Assembly (NCBI RefSeq): GCF_030867095.1
Contig: NC_081824.1
Span: 144,117,433-144,181,432 of the forward strand
Length of the DNA: 64,000 bases
Direction of reading: 5' to 3'
Origin: Alligator mississippiensis
Lineage: Eukaryota > Chordata > Crocodylia > Alligatoridae
Shown here: piece by piece, positions 26,137-39,309 of the stretch
Layout of the letters: each line of letters starts with the position of its first letter
Position numbering within the stretch: the first letter of the stretch is position 1
Notes under the pieces: generated by a model
Database searches by the model: none
What the model was told of the DNA's origin: nothing
What the model saw: only the letters and a program-made list of their open reading frames with translations
Position numbers and translations under genes: made by a program

Positions 26137-26199
26137 GACTAAGTGATAGAGAAGATGAGAGAGGAGGAAAAGACGGACAGAACACAACACAAAAAGGGT

Positions 26200-26890
26200 A
26201 ATGTCGCAGAGCACTCGGGTGCACTGCTCCTAAGAAGGGACAAAACTGCTAGGGAAAGAGCCCTAGCGGTGAGTGACGAGCCCAGCTGCTGGTTGCCAGG
26301 GCGACCAGAGGAGGTCAGCTAACCAGAAGAGGCAGGGCCTGGCTCCCATATAAAGCCCAGGGGCTGAGGCCAGGCTAGCACTTCCCTACCAGCAGCTAGG
26401 GGGGAATGAGCTCTCCCGGAGCAAAGCTGAGAGGAGAGGCCTGACCGCAGGTACAGCCTGAGCCGGGTAAAGGATGGAATATCCCTGGAGTGTTTGGAGT
26501 AACGTGGTTATAGCTGGGCAGCTTTAGTTTGTTATAGCCAAGGGGCATGCGTTTTGTTTACTGTTTAATACTGGTGGTTTGGGTGAGGCTATTAGGGGTT
26601 GGAGGAGGCCTCATAGGGGACCCTTATCAGTGTGGGGACCCCAATGCCAGCAAGTGCACAGCATTTGGGGTGCACTGACCCTCGCCCCAGAAAGGGGGGC
26701 AGTTGAGAAGCCCCAGAGAGGGGACGTTGAGGAGAAGCCCCAGTGCAGGTGTGGAGAAGCCCCAGAGGAGGGGGCAGCGTTATTGTGGGGAAGCCCCAGA
26801 GAGGGAGCAGCATTGACAAGCGCCAGAGAGGGCACAGGGTGAGACCAGTGCCGCGCAGGGCCCAGGGAGGCCAAGGGGCCCACATTATAA
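26200..26890 (+). mobile_element. LTR-like promoter block inside the duplication (possible retroviral fossil)
   Basis: The block begins tgtcgcagagcactcggg, has a TATA box (atataaag, 26348-26355) and an upstream palindromic ggttgccagggcgacc resembling an RFX X-box (about 26283), then degenerate gagaagccccagag repeats at 26700-26830. This is the layout of an LTR, but I could not define both ends, a target duplication or adjoining retroviral genes. It could instead be a non-retroviral repeat promoter. The equivalent block in copy 2 has its TATA box at 58041-58048. Confidence 0.35.
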
Positions 26891-27829
26891 CAAGGCCGTG
26901 ACCGAACAAAGTCAATTCCATCTGTGACGCTTGGGGCATGGTAAAGGGGTGGTTGGAGCCATGCATAGCCCATAAGGCTAGGGTGCCCCTGAAGCACCCA
27001 TTGCAGAGCGGGACCCACGAGGGGTCTGGGAAACCACGGGGTCCGAGTGTCCAGCAAGACGTGACCAAGAGGGCGTAAAAGTCAGCCTCCCAAATATATT
27101 TTGTCATCAAAGACGTGGTGGGCGAGAGTTGAGGGTGCCCACTGGGTCAATTTGGCATGGTAAAGGGGGCCTTAGGGAGACCATGGCCATCCTACTGGAC
27201 CCCGCGCCATGACAGGTAAGGAATGAGAGGGGAAAAGAAAGAAGGAAATATACACCATAGACCAGTAACTTTGGAAGTGGGGGGAAGAGGGACATAAAGG
27301 TAAAAAAAACTTAAATATGTTGGCATAATTGATTTAAATTCTGCACTCGTTAAGAATGATAGGAAGCCATTTTGACTATATCTATTTTATGAATCAAGAG
27401 TAAATTAATCTGAATTAAAACGAATAAACATTAAAAACAATGCAACTGAGTGGGATACACATGACAACATTCTCATAGAACAGCAAGAAATCCCTGGGTC
27501 ATTGCAGACTAAACCTATGGATTTAATCTGCGTGACAATTTTATCTCTTCCCGTTAACATTTTCTTTCCTTAATTGGTGGTGGCAGAAAACTAACATGTG
27601 GTAAGATTGGTTATTGTGGTTTCTTAAATTTAGCGAAATGAAAATAAGCTTCTTTGGTTGTTCAAATTTAAGAACAAAAACTGTCTGTACACGTGTGATT
27701 GATTTGCATAACGTGCAGATCTTTTAAGAAGGTGTTTTACATAGGAAAAAAAAATTACTTGCAGCACTGTGGAGGAGAAGACTGAGGAGCCTTGCAGAAA
27801 GGTTGCCTGGACTTTAATAACCAAGTCAA

Positions 27830-27975
27830 ACTCTCTGTAAGAGACAAGGTTGTTTGTGAAGAAGGGTGTTTGTGTTCGAAACCTTGCAAAGAACATTTTT
27901 TTTCAACTGTTTAGTTGCCCTAATAAAGGTATCATATCTATTCAGAACTTTTTCTGCCTGGGTCAAACAAGAAGG
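27830..27975 (+). repeat. Interspersed repeat end with the ttgccctaataaagg motif
   Basis: The order gaaaccttgcaaagaac, poly-T, caactgtttagttgccctaataaagg, tcatatct, ttctgcctgggtc parallels the repeat at 35668-35798 and, inverted, at 46595-46705. It is duplicated in copy 2 at about 59645-59760. The family name is not certain. Confidence 0.5.
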
Positions 27976-28530
27976 TTTGTGGTAAGTAAAACTAATTAAC
28001 TAACCTTAATTCTGGCATAAATCAGACTGGATTTAATTCTTGCTCTTCAAGTACCACTGTTGTTAATGAATGCAAATGTATTACAGAACAAAACTATATG
28101 GTACACTTTAACTGATGAATGTTAGAATACAGAAAAGAATGAACTCTACTTCCTTTAGTGTGTAAGCTGAACTTCTTATCAGTCTAACCTTTTGATAGTT
28201 ACTATCCGTATCATTTTACAAAATGTGCTTGTTTATGTATATAACTGCTATCATCCACTCTGATACTACAGGGAAAGTCGCATAACCACTCTAGATCTGT
28301 TTATCTGTTTGTAAAAGTGTGATGGTCTCATATATAATTCCGTATCAAGGTACTTTTGTTATTAGCTTGTTCATGTTTGGAAACATTCATAAATTATAAC
28401 GTTTAATAAACATTTAATGGAACAGTGGATTGACTGAGTCCATTACTAGTAGCAGAATTATTCATTTGGAGGTTAGTAGCTAAAACTACTACACTTACTG
28501 CTGATGTGTTTATTAAAGTTTAATGAATCA

Positions 28531-28860
28531 GCCATTTCTATTCTCCATAGGGTATTTCTGTTTACTTTCTCTGGGTAACCCCATTGAACACAATAGGGAT
28601 GTTGTGTAATGAAATTTGCTCTGTAAGAATCAGAAGTCTTTTTGGGATGAGAAAAAAAGTTTTAAGAAAGGGATGTTAATGACCCTGATTCTGTAACTGA
28701 GTTCTGTAATGGCAGATCCCTTGGCCTGCTCAGATCTCTGTTAAATTCGGCGTAGAACACCTAATATGAATGATGCAGCAAATTACGGCTAGTTATCAAG
28801 AATCTGTTTTGGCTAACTGCCTTTTCCCCTAATAAAATCCTGAAGGATTTCCATTTGTAA
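28531..28860. other. Intergenic stretch, nothing recognised
   Basis: Unique-looking sequence just right of duplication copy 1. It does not resemble the transporter exon that follows copy 2. Confidence 0.45.
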
Positions 28861-29140
28861 CCTGCTGTGGTGGTTTAAAGGTAGAATCCTTGTTTGCCAA
28901 TGGGAGATCCAGGTTTTGATTCCTGGATGCACATACAGTCATAGTCTTTGAAGCACTGAATATCCAGGCTCAGTCTAGCCTTTGAATACTGTCTAAAGGG
29001 GGGATACAAGGTCTGGGAAGCCTCCACTCCTCCGTACTCCTGCCTGTGTGCGTGTTGAAGGTCCTGGTGACCTCTTACGCATACACCATGATCCAGAAAG
29101 AGTGACAGTTGCCTACTACCATGTGAAATAGAAAAAAATT
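28861..29140 (+). mobile_element. tRNA-derived SINE candidate
   Basis: The head has a box-A-like tggtttaaaggtaga and, about 35 bp later, a box-B-like ggttttgattcctgg, the arrangement of an RNA polymerase III tRNA promoter. The body is unrelated sequence, and an A-rich tract follows at 29132. Box B has one extra base compared with a real tRNA, so this is a decayed SINE, not a tRNA gene. Confidence 0.5.
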
Positions 29141-30479
29141 ATAAATAACTGCTTCTGTCTTTGTTTGCTCGTGTTTTGTAACAGCTCAAGGAATTTCTGT
29201 TAGATTTTTAAAAGTTTTATTATAATTTGTTAGAGGGAAAGTCATTCCTGTCACTGTTAAGGTATATGTCCATACTACTTTCATGAAAGGCGACAGCAAG
29301 TAAGGAACTGAGGTGCTGTAATGACTGACACCACAAAGGCAAGAGAAATCATTAGCAATAAACCTAGCATTTTTATCTCCAGAACAGTCAAAACCCGCTC
29401 ATGCGCCTGATCCAAACCCAGTAAAGTCAACTGGACCACTATCGTTGACTTCAGTAGTATTGATATTGGGCTCTATATACTACATTTGAAAAGCAAATAC
29501 TCACAAGACAGTGAAACAGGGGGAAAAAAAAACAATCTAAAGCAAAATTGCTCAGGTGAAACTTTCAGGAAAAGATCTTAAAAAATCTGTGTAATGTTTA
29601 GATTGTACTGACTGTAGGCTTCATTTGCCCTTAATAAATGAGACTTTGGCTAGACTTTGGTAGCCTAGTGAAATTTCAAGTATGGGTGCATATTCATACA
29701 CCAAGAAAGAAACAGAGTAGATTATTATTGTGATTTATTAGCAAGTACCCATACACAAGCCCTGGGCACCTTTCCCAATTATCTTAATACACAATTCCAA
29801 AATACAATACTATCAGCTCATGCCTTTTACCACTCCATAACTCACACTTGGATTTACCGCTTTAAACACTGGCTGGCAGGTCAACTGATCTACCAATAAA
29901 CAAAGGCCAACTGAAGCCTCCAGTTCCTACAACGTGTATTGAAAGCTGCCAGATTTTATCTTGGACCACTGTGGGGGAAGTGTAAGCCAGAGCCTTTGTC
30001 CCCTGATGGACAGGGATCTACCTAAACTGCAGCGGAAATTTGTGGTGCAGTGGTGCCTTTTAATCTTGCCCTTTTTGCCGCATGCCTCCCTCTTTCCCCG
30101 CCCCCGCATCTGCTGAGTGGCCAAGAGGCAAAAACTGTAGCATTAATTACTTCTTGGCCACTCCAGTGGTAAAGGTGTAGGGGAGTGCACTGCAAAAAGA
30201 CCAAGATTAAAGGCACCACTGTGTTGCTAACTTTCACTACAATTTAGGTAGGTCCCTACTTACGGAGAATGCCTTGTCAGAAAGCCACTCTCCATTGTGC
30301 CATGTCAGCACCAGTCCTGATCATAATTGTGATAGCGCTTTATGGGAAGAGAAGCAGGGTCCCAAGTAGATTCATTTTTAGTCCAGGGCTATATCATTTA
30401 AAACCAATGCACTAAAAACTGTTCAGAAGCTCTCAGGTAATAAGTGCTGGCACTGGTATTGTGTGTGCTCTAAAAGGCA
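29141..30479. other. Intergenic stretch, nothing recognised
   Basis: No gene seen. Confidence 0.4.
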
Positions 30480-31640
30480 CCTTACTTACCAGCTGGGAAT
30501 TTGTTTTCTGTACCCATTCTAGTTTATAAACTGATATAAAGTGCAGCTCCATATCACTGTAGTACTCTAGCCTGCAAGTGACAAAGGCATGAATGATAGT
30601 CATAAGACTTCTATCAGGCCAGGCATAGACAGTAAAAGGCTGGCGTCTGATCTTCTAAATGCAGCTGTAGGCTCAGATTACCAAAGGCAGTTGGATTTAG
30701 AGTGAGATATAGTCCCTGCCATCTCTTCTATTTCTTTCTTTTGACCTACTGTCATCTTATTAGCCATGGTTGACAGTCGCATTGCTTTCATCTGTACCCC
30801 AATTTTCGATGGATATTCTCAGTGAGTCTCTCAATTTTATTACCTTAATGACAATCTGCCAAATGCTTGTCTGACTGGAACTGGTTGCATCAGTACAGTA
30901 ATAAGTGAGGCAAATTCATTCCTGAAATGAATCCAGTGATGTCAACTGAATAGCAACAGATTAATTTAACCTACTTTATTCTACATATGTCTAGAATATA
31001 CCCTTTTTCACAGCTGCATCATGTTGGCAGGTTGTGATCATCCTATGACTGATTGATTAGTACACCTAGATCTTGTCCATTTTAGCTATTTCTAACTGAT
31101 GAGCTTCCAGCTGGTAGTTCATTTTTCTGTTATTAGGCCCCAAAGCCTGACTGAATGTTATCCTATTCGAATCCTCGAAGGCAACCAGTACTTCCTGTAT
31201 GATATATAATTCTCCTCTGTGTTGATGCTACTTCTTGACTCTGTCATCGGAACACTCCTAATATCTGACCCAAGGTCACTAATGAAAATATTAAATAAGA
31301 TTGGTCCTAAGAGTGATCCTTGAAAAACTGTGTTAGTAACCTCCCTCCAATCTGATCCTGCTTTTCCACACCATGTATTGCTGTCTCTTGAGAGAGTTTG
31401 TTTTTTGTGGGTTTGTTTTTTTCCTTACCCACATTGCAATTTCTCTAATAATTCTCCAGCCTCTCTAGTTTCATTAATGGTTTTGTTGTTTTTTTTAACT
31501 TGCATGCTATCAAATGCTTTACTAAAAACTAGAAAGAGAAAATTTACCACACTTTCTTTATCCAGAAAATCAGTGACCTTATCAAAGAAAGCTATCAGGT
31601 TGGTGTATCATAATCTAGCTTTGGTACACTAAATCTACTT
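30480..31640 (-). mobile_element. Ancient L3/CR1-clade LINE remnant
   Basis: At 31262-31360 the plus strand reads as a decayed copy of the CR1 block complementary to [13 protein letters not shown] (ggtcactaatgaaaatattaaataagattggtcctaag, in parts). At 30560-30610 the block ctgtagtactctagcctgcaag and gacaaaggcatgaatgat resembles the L3 3' region. Orientation and order agree with one minus-strand element. No open frame survives. Confidence 0.6.
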
Positions 31641-32059
31641 TGGGATTTTTCAGTTCATTTTGGCGTTTTGGTTTTTTTAATGCTATGAAATAGTTTTTTT
31701 GTTTGACTCTATGGGTATACCTTTTAGACAGCAACTTAGGAACTAAGATAGGGAACCAGCTTTAATGTTTTACACTCTTTCAAAAAAGAGATATCGCATC
31801 CAACATCTAGCACATCTCCACGATTGAGCCTCCTGCTAATTTAAACTTAACTTGAAGCTACCAGTACCATGTAATTACTTCTGATTACTGTGACTCGGTT
31901 TTTTTATACCTAGTACTTTTGTTATTTAAAAAAAAAAAATGTTTGTGGTATCTTTTTTAATTTTCTGTTGGTGCAAACATGTTGGTTAGCATAAACACTC
32001 TTGGATATAAACACAGATGTTTTCTAAAATTCATTAAAACATAAAATCAAATCCTTCCA
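31641..32059. other. AT-rich intergenic stretch
   Basis: Poly-A and poly-T tracts; nothing coding. Confidence 0.4.
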
Positions 32060-32300
32060 AATCCTATTACAACGGTGCAGTAGCGTGTCACAGCACAAAC
32101 CGTGCTAATAGCCTACTATGCAGTGTTATTAGGTTAATGCTCAGTTAGCATCACTAAATAACCGTACACCAGAGCTACTACGTAGTAACTTTAGGTACTG
32201 CACATTTAGTTAGTAACATTTAGTTACTTTATTAAAGAAGTACTAAACTAAATGCACAACATCAAAGGCACACTAATGAACGTATAGACACGCCCTGCAT
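32060..32300. mobile_element. Small inverted-repeat DNA element
   Basis: Contains cacaaaccgtgctaatagcc and gcagtgttattaggttaatg, which match 54400-54450 (aaaccgtgctagtagcctat, gcagtgtttttaggctaacg). The right end cgtatagacacgcccтgc-like sequence resembles the gtatagatgtgccc terminus of 39770-40245. The left end is not sharp. Confidence 0.5.
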
Positions 32301-34689
32301 GTCCAAATAGCAAAAGTTTACACAATATGGGCACCTCTGCAAGCATCTGCCTGTTTTCTCCAGGCACATTTAGCTCAAGTATTTCAGGGACAGCATTTTG
32401 AATATGTGTATTTCAGAAACTAGTTACAGCTCACTTGAGTGACTAATATAGGCATTAACTGGCAATCATTTATAGATATAGTTAACTTTTATAGACACTG
32501 TATACAATCAAGTTGGCTTCATGGTACTTCTCTTATGCCTAAAGTACAGTAGTGTCCTGAAGAGAATTAGGTCCTGGCCTTTAATCGGTTGCTTTCTCCA
32601 AGCACAAGGAGACCATTTAATTAACAATTAAACCATTCCATTAGATACCGGCCTGGTCTCCATGGTTCCAGTGCTAATAGCATCATTTAAAAAATATTAT
32701 CCCAACATGATAAAAAAGAGCCCAATTAGTAAATAAGTAACATCCAGCTATGTTATCTAAAGTGTGCACAGGATTAATTTTTCATGCTTGCATATTAAGC
32801 AAGTTATTGTTGTACTCCTCAGGAGGAAGTGGTGATCATTTCAATGTAACCCTGTGCCTTTAACAAATGCTGTTATCTCTTGTTTCTCTGATTCCCAATA
32901 TTGAAGTATATCACTACGGAAGTTGAGGGTAAATGCACGCAGGCCAGCCACAAAAAAAAAAAAAAAAGGCAGAACAAACATACCCTTCTTGACTTATACT
33001 TCAGACATTTTGGGGCTTTTGTAAGTATAAGATTAAAGCAAATGATCTGAAATGTGCAGGGACTTGATACATTGATTTAATCCATGCACTTGAAAAAAGT
33101 GTAAAAAGTTGAACTCAGATGATCATTAGCAAAGTTTGGAAGATGCATACTGATTTCACATAAGAAGTCTTCTTACTCTGTAGAGAGATTTTTCTCAACT
33201 TACCTTTATCCACCCCCTAGGACTTTTTATTCCATACTGTTGTAATTCCAGGTTATCTTCCATTGTTTAAGTTTGCACTAAAGTCTTGCTTTTGAAAAGT
33301 CATATATTATTGTATAGTGAAATGAAATATGCTGAGTTATGTGCATTAGGAAAAAATGCACAATTGAAAATCAGTTGTTGGGCTTATACTGTACTTAAGA
33401 GTAAAGGTGTATGTATAATAAATAGCATAAATATATTAAATATATACATTATATATTTAAATGTCTAAATATTTTATATATTAATACATAAATGTGTACA
33501 TATACTAATGCTAATAAAGAACTGATGTTTTAAAAAAATCTCTAAGGAAATATACTCTTGGTCCTTGGAGTGGTAGAAATATAGGACAAGTGACTGACTA
33601 TGGCTGGATGAGGATAGGAAGTGACTACACAAGATTTAAATCGGTGTGTGGAGTGGCTGAGGTTCTTGATAGTGGAGCTAGCTAGGGAACAGAGCTGGAT
33701 GACTATGGGGCTTGTGAAACAATCATGTCTTGTGGATTTAAAATTTTACAGTTCTAAGAACTTCAAATATTGTTCAAGCTTCCTTGCTAAATACTCAAAG
33801 CTTCCAGCCTGCAGCAGCTTCATAAAAGCTTTACGTAGCTGGAAGAAGCCAAAACACTGATTAAGATTCTTTAATAGGCAGGCAAAGTTTGAAATGAAGA
33901 AGAGCATCTCCCCAGTCAGTCTCAGTCCAACTTCCACCCCCCCTCTCTAGACTCTTAAGAGCTGATCCTTGCAGCCCCCACAATTTCATATGCTAATTTT
34001 TTAAGCCTAAACACTTTCCATACAGTAATTATGTTAACTCAGAGCTAAGAATGTTCTGATGAAATGCACACGTTCAATGTGAACACTAAAAGGGATAGAA
34101 TGAAGTGGTCACAAAATGGATTAGGCACCTAAACTGATTTGCTTGCCTACTTTTTGGCGCTGCAGAATTCCATACACACTTAAACTTAGGATTGTCTGTG
34201 TGCTCAGATGCTGTCCAGTCTAAGCAGGTAAGTACCTAACTCACAACTATGCTTCCTTGTGATCCTGCTATGAGGTCGATCAAAACAGGAAAGGTCTGTG
34301 CCTAGGGCAGCCATTGATGCACAGGGCAGTACCGGCTCCTGCCACGTTGTTTGCAGCATTGTGGTCAGTCACCACCGGTGGCGGCTATTTTTGGGCCTCC
34401 CCACAAGGGTGATGCCTGGGGCTGCTGTCCCAGTTGCCTCCTCTCAGTTACACTACTGGATCAGTGCACACCTAACAGTGACAGCAATTCATTCAGTACA
34501 TAATATCAGTCACAGTCACTCTAAGTGGAAAGGAGACTCCATGTCTTGCTCTTTCCCCAGAGCAGTGCCCTCCCTCCCTGGCTGGGCTACAGATTTAGGC
34601 TTCCTATTAATTTTCTTCTTACTGCTTGAATCTCTTACTCTTGGCTGCCCAGTGACCCAGACTTGGCAGGAGGGATGGAGGATGCTCTC
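32301..34689. other. AT-rich intergenic stretch with low-complexity DNA
   Basis: A poly-A run lies at about 32949-32967 and a strongly AT-rich tract at 33410-33500. The block 34280-34450 (cctagggcagc ... gcctggggctgc) looks like a repeat shared in part with 38890-38935, but I could not bound it. No gene seen. Confidence 0.4.
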
Positions 34690-34845
34690 AGCCTCAGGCC
34701 TATGGCCTCATGGTTAGTGCCCTGTCCAAGGAAATGGGTCACGTGGGTTCAACAAACCTTGTTAGAGCGAGGGGTCGTAGAACCCATGTGTCCCACTTTC
34801 TGGACAAGTACTTTAACCACAAGTCTGTTGGACAAAAGATAAGAG
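34690..34845. mobile_element. tRNA-like SINE with an inverted tail
   Basis: The start tcatggttagtgccctgtcc and gtgggttcaacaaacc are box-A and box-B-like. The second half (agaacccatgtgtcccactt, ggacaagtactttaaccaca) is roughly the reverse complement of the first half, as in the hairpin tRNA-like repeats of reptiles. A weaker relative lies at about 43600-43710. Confidence 0.5.
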
Positions 34846-35169
34846 AGACACCCCCTACCAAACCACAAGCAACACCAAACAGTCAGTTCACATGATTTTT
34901 CTCTTACTAAAAACATTTAAAAAAAGGATTAGGAGAAGTATGTGGAATTTATGCCTTTTTCCAGATGGAATTGCATTGTAAACATAAATGGAGTTAGATA
35001 CTTAGGGGCTGAATTTTATTTCCCTTTTTGCACCTAAAGCAACAGACTTTTTAGACTCAAGGCACCCTCAGAAAATGTCACTCATTTCTTAACTACAGAA
35101 AAATAGTAGAGCAATTCTTCTGTTACAAAATAACCCAGAAAGACCATAATGAACGTTTCTTGCACACAG

Positions 35170-35505
35170 ATTCGCAGAAGTTTAGGGCTGGAAGGGACCT
35201 TGTGAGATCATTGGGTCCAGCCCCCTTGCTCTGGGCAGGAAAGACCGCTGGGGTCCAATAACCCGAGCACGGTGTGCATCCAGTCTCCTTTTGAGGATCT
35301 CTAGGGTAAGTGCCTGCACCACTCCTGCTGGTCACATGAGCCATGAAGAAGTTTTTCCTTATATCCAGTCTGAAATCTTCTTGGAGTCTATGAGCTCCTG
35401 GTTTTCCCCTGGGGTGAAAAATTGTTCACCTAGCTCCTGATGCTCACACCTGATATATTTGTAAGCTGCCACCAAATCCTGCCGAAGTCTTCTCTTTTCT
35501 AGGTG
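35170..35505 (-). mobile_element. CR1 3'-end fragment
   Basis: Begins with the CR1 terminal block gaagtttagggctggaaggg and runs to the complement of EKRRLRQDLVAAYKYI, the C-terminus of the CR1 reverse-transcriptase ORF (minus strand, near 35500). Same subfamily as 19598-19673. 5'-truncated. Confidence 0.85.
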
Positions 35506-35667
35506 ACACTGTGAATTCCTATTTGAAATCTGTTTATCTTGCAAATCATGTGTAAGTATTTGCACACCTAATAGTGCTAATATTGCACAGCACCCCATGG
35601 CACTCTTAGAGGAACTTATGGCACCCTAGGTTGCCATAGTACCCTGTTTAAGAATTGCAAACCTTTT

Positions 35668-35798
35668 AAACCTGAAAGCTTGCTAAACATTTTTTTTTCC
35701 CAACTATTTAAGTTGGTCTAATAAAAGATATCAGATTCACGCAAAGAACCTTGTCTGCCTGTGTCCTTAGACCAACATGGCTACAACCTACACCCCGG
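35668..35798 (+). repeat. Interspersed repeat end with the ttggtctaataaaag motif
   Basis: Contains cctgaaagcttgctaaac, caactatttaagttggtctaa, taaaagatatcagattc, aaccttgtctgcctgtgtcc and accaacatggctacaacc. This is a widespread reptile repeat whose family I cannot name with certainty. Relatives lie at 27830, 36370-36560 (diverged) and 46595 (inverted). Confidence 0.6.
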
Positions 35799-37149
35799 AC
35801 CTAAAAGGTAGTTTTCTAGACCTGTTCCTGGGCATTTCTGATGCTTGACTTGCACCAGGGCTAATCAACTTATAGTCTGGGGGCCACATGCAGTAAGATT
35901 AAATTGTGCACCCTGGCCTCTCATCCAGCCACTGCTCCCCACATTGATTTGGCTGCAACAGCAGTCCAGATCCCCCTCCCTCCTCTGACTGCCGCTTCCA
36001 GCCCTTAACCCAGGGAATGGAACAGCGCTGTGCAGCATGGGGAGCTGAGGGTGAGTCTGGGCCATGCAGGTTGCGATGGGCTCGCGGGAGCAAACTGCCC
36101 ACTCTGAAGGCAGCAGGGAATGGGTTGAGCGGCGTGGAGTCCTGAGCCACGCTCTTCAGAGTGTATGTCTTCCATGTGCATTGCCACAGCCTAAACCCCT
36201 GCAGCCTCACAAAGAGCAGCGGCAGTGAAAGCCTTGGTTTGCCTTTAAAGGCAGAAACTTGTACCTTTAAAAGGTGTCCCAGAGCCATGTCTCCACAGCC
36301 CTCTTCACTGCAATGCTTGTGGCAGCCCCACGCCTTCTGGATCTTACTCGGTCATGTTGCTGTTTACTGTTCTTGAGTCAAGGACTTTTTGCACTATCTC
36401 TTATTGGACCCACTGTATAGTTGGGACAGCTACTGGACAAGGAAGGGCACTTGGTGCCCAAAAGCTTGTTCAACAACTCTCTCAACTATACAGCTGGTCC
36501 AATAAATGATGCCACCAAAAAATCTCTGCCTCATGTACATTTCCTGGACTATCATGACTGCAGCCCTGTTTTTTGAGGCTGAAAGTTATTACAAAGTCAA
36601 GTCAACATTATTTTACTGTTTTTCTTTTCTCTATTCTGCTGTTCAAGGTATTTATTCCATGGTGCTTTTTATAAAGCATCTAATAATTTAGGCTGAAATG
36701 GGTTTTTTTAAAAGAAAAAAAGGAGAGAGAGAGATATCAGTCATTTTTTTAAAGATGAAAGGTGCATTGACAGTGGGTAGTGTCAGCTCTCTGGGACCTG
36801 AAACTAAAACACAAAGTACCAGATTTTGAGTCTACTACTGCACATCAAGATCAACAATCAATGCCAAATCAAAATGATAAAGTTAAGTATAAATTGCTCT
36901 CTCAACCCTGCCCCCCTAATACAAGCTATGGGTTTCCAGTACATAACAACTTAGAGAATAGAAAATTTAATTGTGTGTGGCTGACAAATTATTCAGTCAT
37001 GTTTTACAGTGACAAAGGTGCAAGTGTCTTTTGTTGTGCACTATTCACCCCAATGCATATAGGAAGTTAAAAGCCTTATTAGAAAATCTTTAAAATAATT
37101 GTTGTTTACATGGCTTTGTAGAGTTGTAAGATAATATAGGGCCCTGTGC
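35799..37149. other. Intergenic stretch with repeat fragments
   Basis: A hAT-like left end (cagggctaatcaacttatag, ctgggggccacatgcag) starts at about 35857, but its right end is not identified. A diverged copy of the ttggtccaataaa repeat lies at 36370-36560. No gene seen. Confidence 0.4.
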
Positions 37150-39309
37150 ATGGTAACTACATGGTGCAGAAAGGCCCTTACCCCGTTACTAAGAAAGGAA
37201 ATCCTGGAGGAGGGAATTATACTTCAAGGAATACCCCATGGGGAATATAACCCAGAGGCCACAGCTAGGCCCAGTGCTTGGTGAAAAGTGGAAGTCAGCC
37301 TCCCAGGATGCTATGAGAGTCACTACCTGAATCCTGCTCAAGGGTGGCATTGGACAGCAGAATTGTGGGAGCTGCAGTTGCCAGAAGGTTATGCTGGCAA
37401 GGTGCAAGCAAAACCACCTCAGCATTTGATTGTGAGAAACAGGACAGCAGCAAGAGCAGAGGCACGCCAGCTAATTAGGCTACTGGGAAGCCACTGATCC
37501 TGGTGCAAAGAGACTCAGGCCAGGTGGCCAAGGAAGGGAGGAGCTAAGGCACATATAAGCTGAGTCTCAGTTTTTTGGTCTGACCTTGGCAGAAGCAGGA
37601 TGTGGTATGCTTTGGAGAGACAGAAGCTGGGCAGGATTTGGAGACTGTGAGCCCACAGATCTGGGAGGCAAGGCACGGCAGAGGCCCTGATGGGAAGGGA
37701 CTGAGCTGCACATTTTGGTTTACATTGTGGACTGAGTTGGTACGTGAGGCTTGGGAGTGGCTGAAGGGGAGGAAAGGAAACTACTGCGGATGCCCTTCAA
37801 AGAAGCTTAGAGCACATTGAGTTGACAGGCTGACAGGGGCCCAGTGAAAGAAGAGTGGGCTGTATGAGGCCCAGCAAACTGACCAAGCTACTAGAGCCTT
37901 GAGAGCTGGTGCAGATGGTGTGGGACTCCCAAAAGACTGAACAGGGGCAAAAAGGAGCTTGTGCATTGAGCTGAGAAGAGAGGGAGCCCAGTGAGGAGGG
38001 TAGAGAGAGTAGGACAGTCAAAGCCACATCAGTATAAAACAGTCTCTGACATATTCCTAATAACATCAGAGTTGTGGCAGGAGACAGTGAAGAAGGCAAC
38101 CAGCAGATGGCTAAGGTGCTTAAACAGGCCTTGGTTGGCCACTAGAGGGTGCCAAGTGACTTTGGGGAAACTGAGGCCTGTCCTATGCATGGGTACATAG
38201 CTGGTATATGTTAATACCATCTAAGACATGCAGTTAGTTGTGTTGGCTCAGAGCAGAGGGGGTTAAGAGGTTCTGATGCCATGCTATAACAGGGAGAGAG
38301 GCAAGACCCCACACATGGTCACTGCATTGGTACGGAGCGGTAAGGTGGCAAGACATTCTTATTTTTATACAATGGTTTTAACATGCAGCATACAAGTGCT
38401 GGAGTGGAGAACAGTCAAAGGCATTAAAAATCTTTGTTAGCTAATGGAATGTGTATGAGGGGTTCAGTTCATCCTCTTGGTCTCTATTCTGGCTGGTGGT
38501 CTTGAGTAGCTATCTTTATATTGGCAGTGGCCCATGACATGCTGGATGTAGTTGTTCCTTGACCATTGGATGGTATTGGATACCATGAAGCACCTCATCA
38601 GTTTTGCATAGTACTATGGTACTCTGCAGGGTTGCAGGATGCTCTCGCTGCTCGGGTTCCATGCTTCAAGTGCTCCAGTGTTCAGTGCCTGTGCCATCAT
38701 GTCACGGCCCTTCTCCTTCAGGCTGTCAAACAGCGGCCTGTACTTTGCCAGCATTTGCTTTTGAGTTCCAGCAAAAACCTGCTACCTGTTCTCAAATGGG
38801 ATAGTCACACCAATCAGCAGGACCTGTTTATTGTTCTTGTCCATTACAACACTGAAAAGGCCTTCAGCAGCCAGTCCTGGACAGAGCTGTACCTAGATTC
38901 CTGGTGGCCCTAGGCAAACTTTTAGTAACAGGCCCCTCCTTTGCAAAAGTCTTTATCTCTGGCAACAAGAAAATCATTATCACATCTGTGGTATTGATGT
39001 CTTCATATAATTTGTTCTGTATTGATAACATTGCCAGTCCTGTATATGTGCAATATTAAAACTTTTATTTGCAATTGTAATTTTTTTTTCATAGTTGGGC
39101 CCCCTTTCTGTCCATGCCTGTGTCTGGGGCTGGTCCTGGATGACGTTGTGACAGTTGCCACACTCTCACATGGGGCTTGCAGCCATACAGGACAAGGGGC
39201 AGAGTCCCACTCTTGTACCCTCATCTCTTGTCTCGGTGTTTGTAACAAGTAGTGCCCTTGAGCAGGAGCCAATTGAGACAATTGCCCCAGTGTTATATTT
39301 GTTTCTCAG
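37150..39309. other. Intergenic stretch, possible LTR-like sequence
   Basis: TATA-like motifs (acatataagc near 37550, agtataaaac near 38030) occur in moderately GC-rich sequence that could be an old LTR-type fossil, but no ends or target duplication are seen. No gene recognised. Confidence 0.3.

Larger units (their letters stand above)
24570..28530 (+). repeat. Copy 1 of a 4-kb direct duplication (other copy 56246-60328)
   Basis: From gatgtccaggacagtctccc at 24570 to aaagtttaatgaatca at 28530 this segment runs in register with 56246-60328, with only scattered substitutions by eye. It holds the right 1.6 kb of the hAT element, an LTR-like promoter block, a gagaagccccagag tandem block and about 1.3 kb of AT-rich sequence. 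Outside these limits the flanks differ. Copy 1 lacks the 116-bp insertion seen in copy 2 at 58192. CCR6 lies between the copies. Confidence 0.93.

Noticed and set aside
26579-27110. Open frames with gagaagccccagag-derived repeats
   Set aside because: Tandem-repeat sequence in the duplicated segment; frames differ between copies.
28861-28935. Possible tRNA gene
   Set aside because: Box A and box B are imperfect and the cloverleaf does not close; fits a tRNA-derived SINE head instead.
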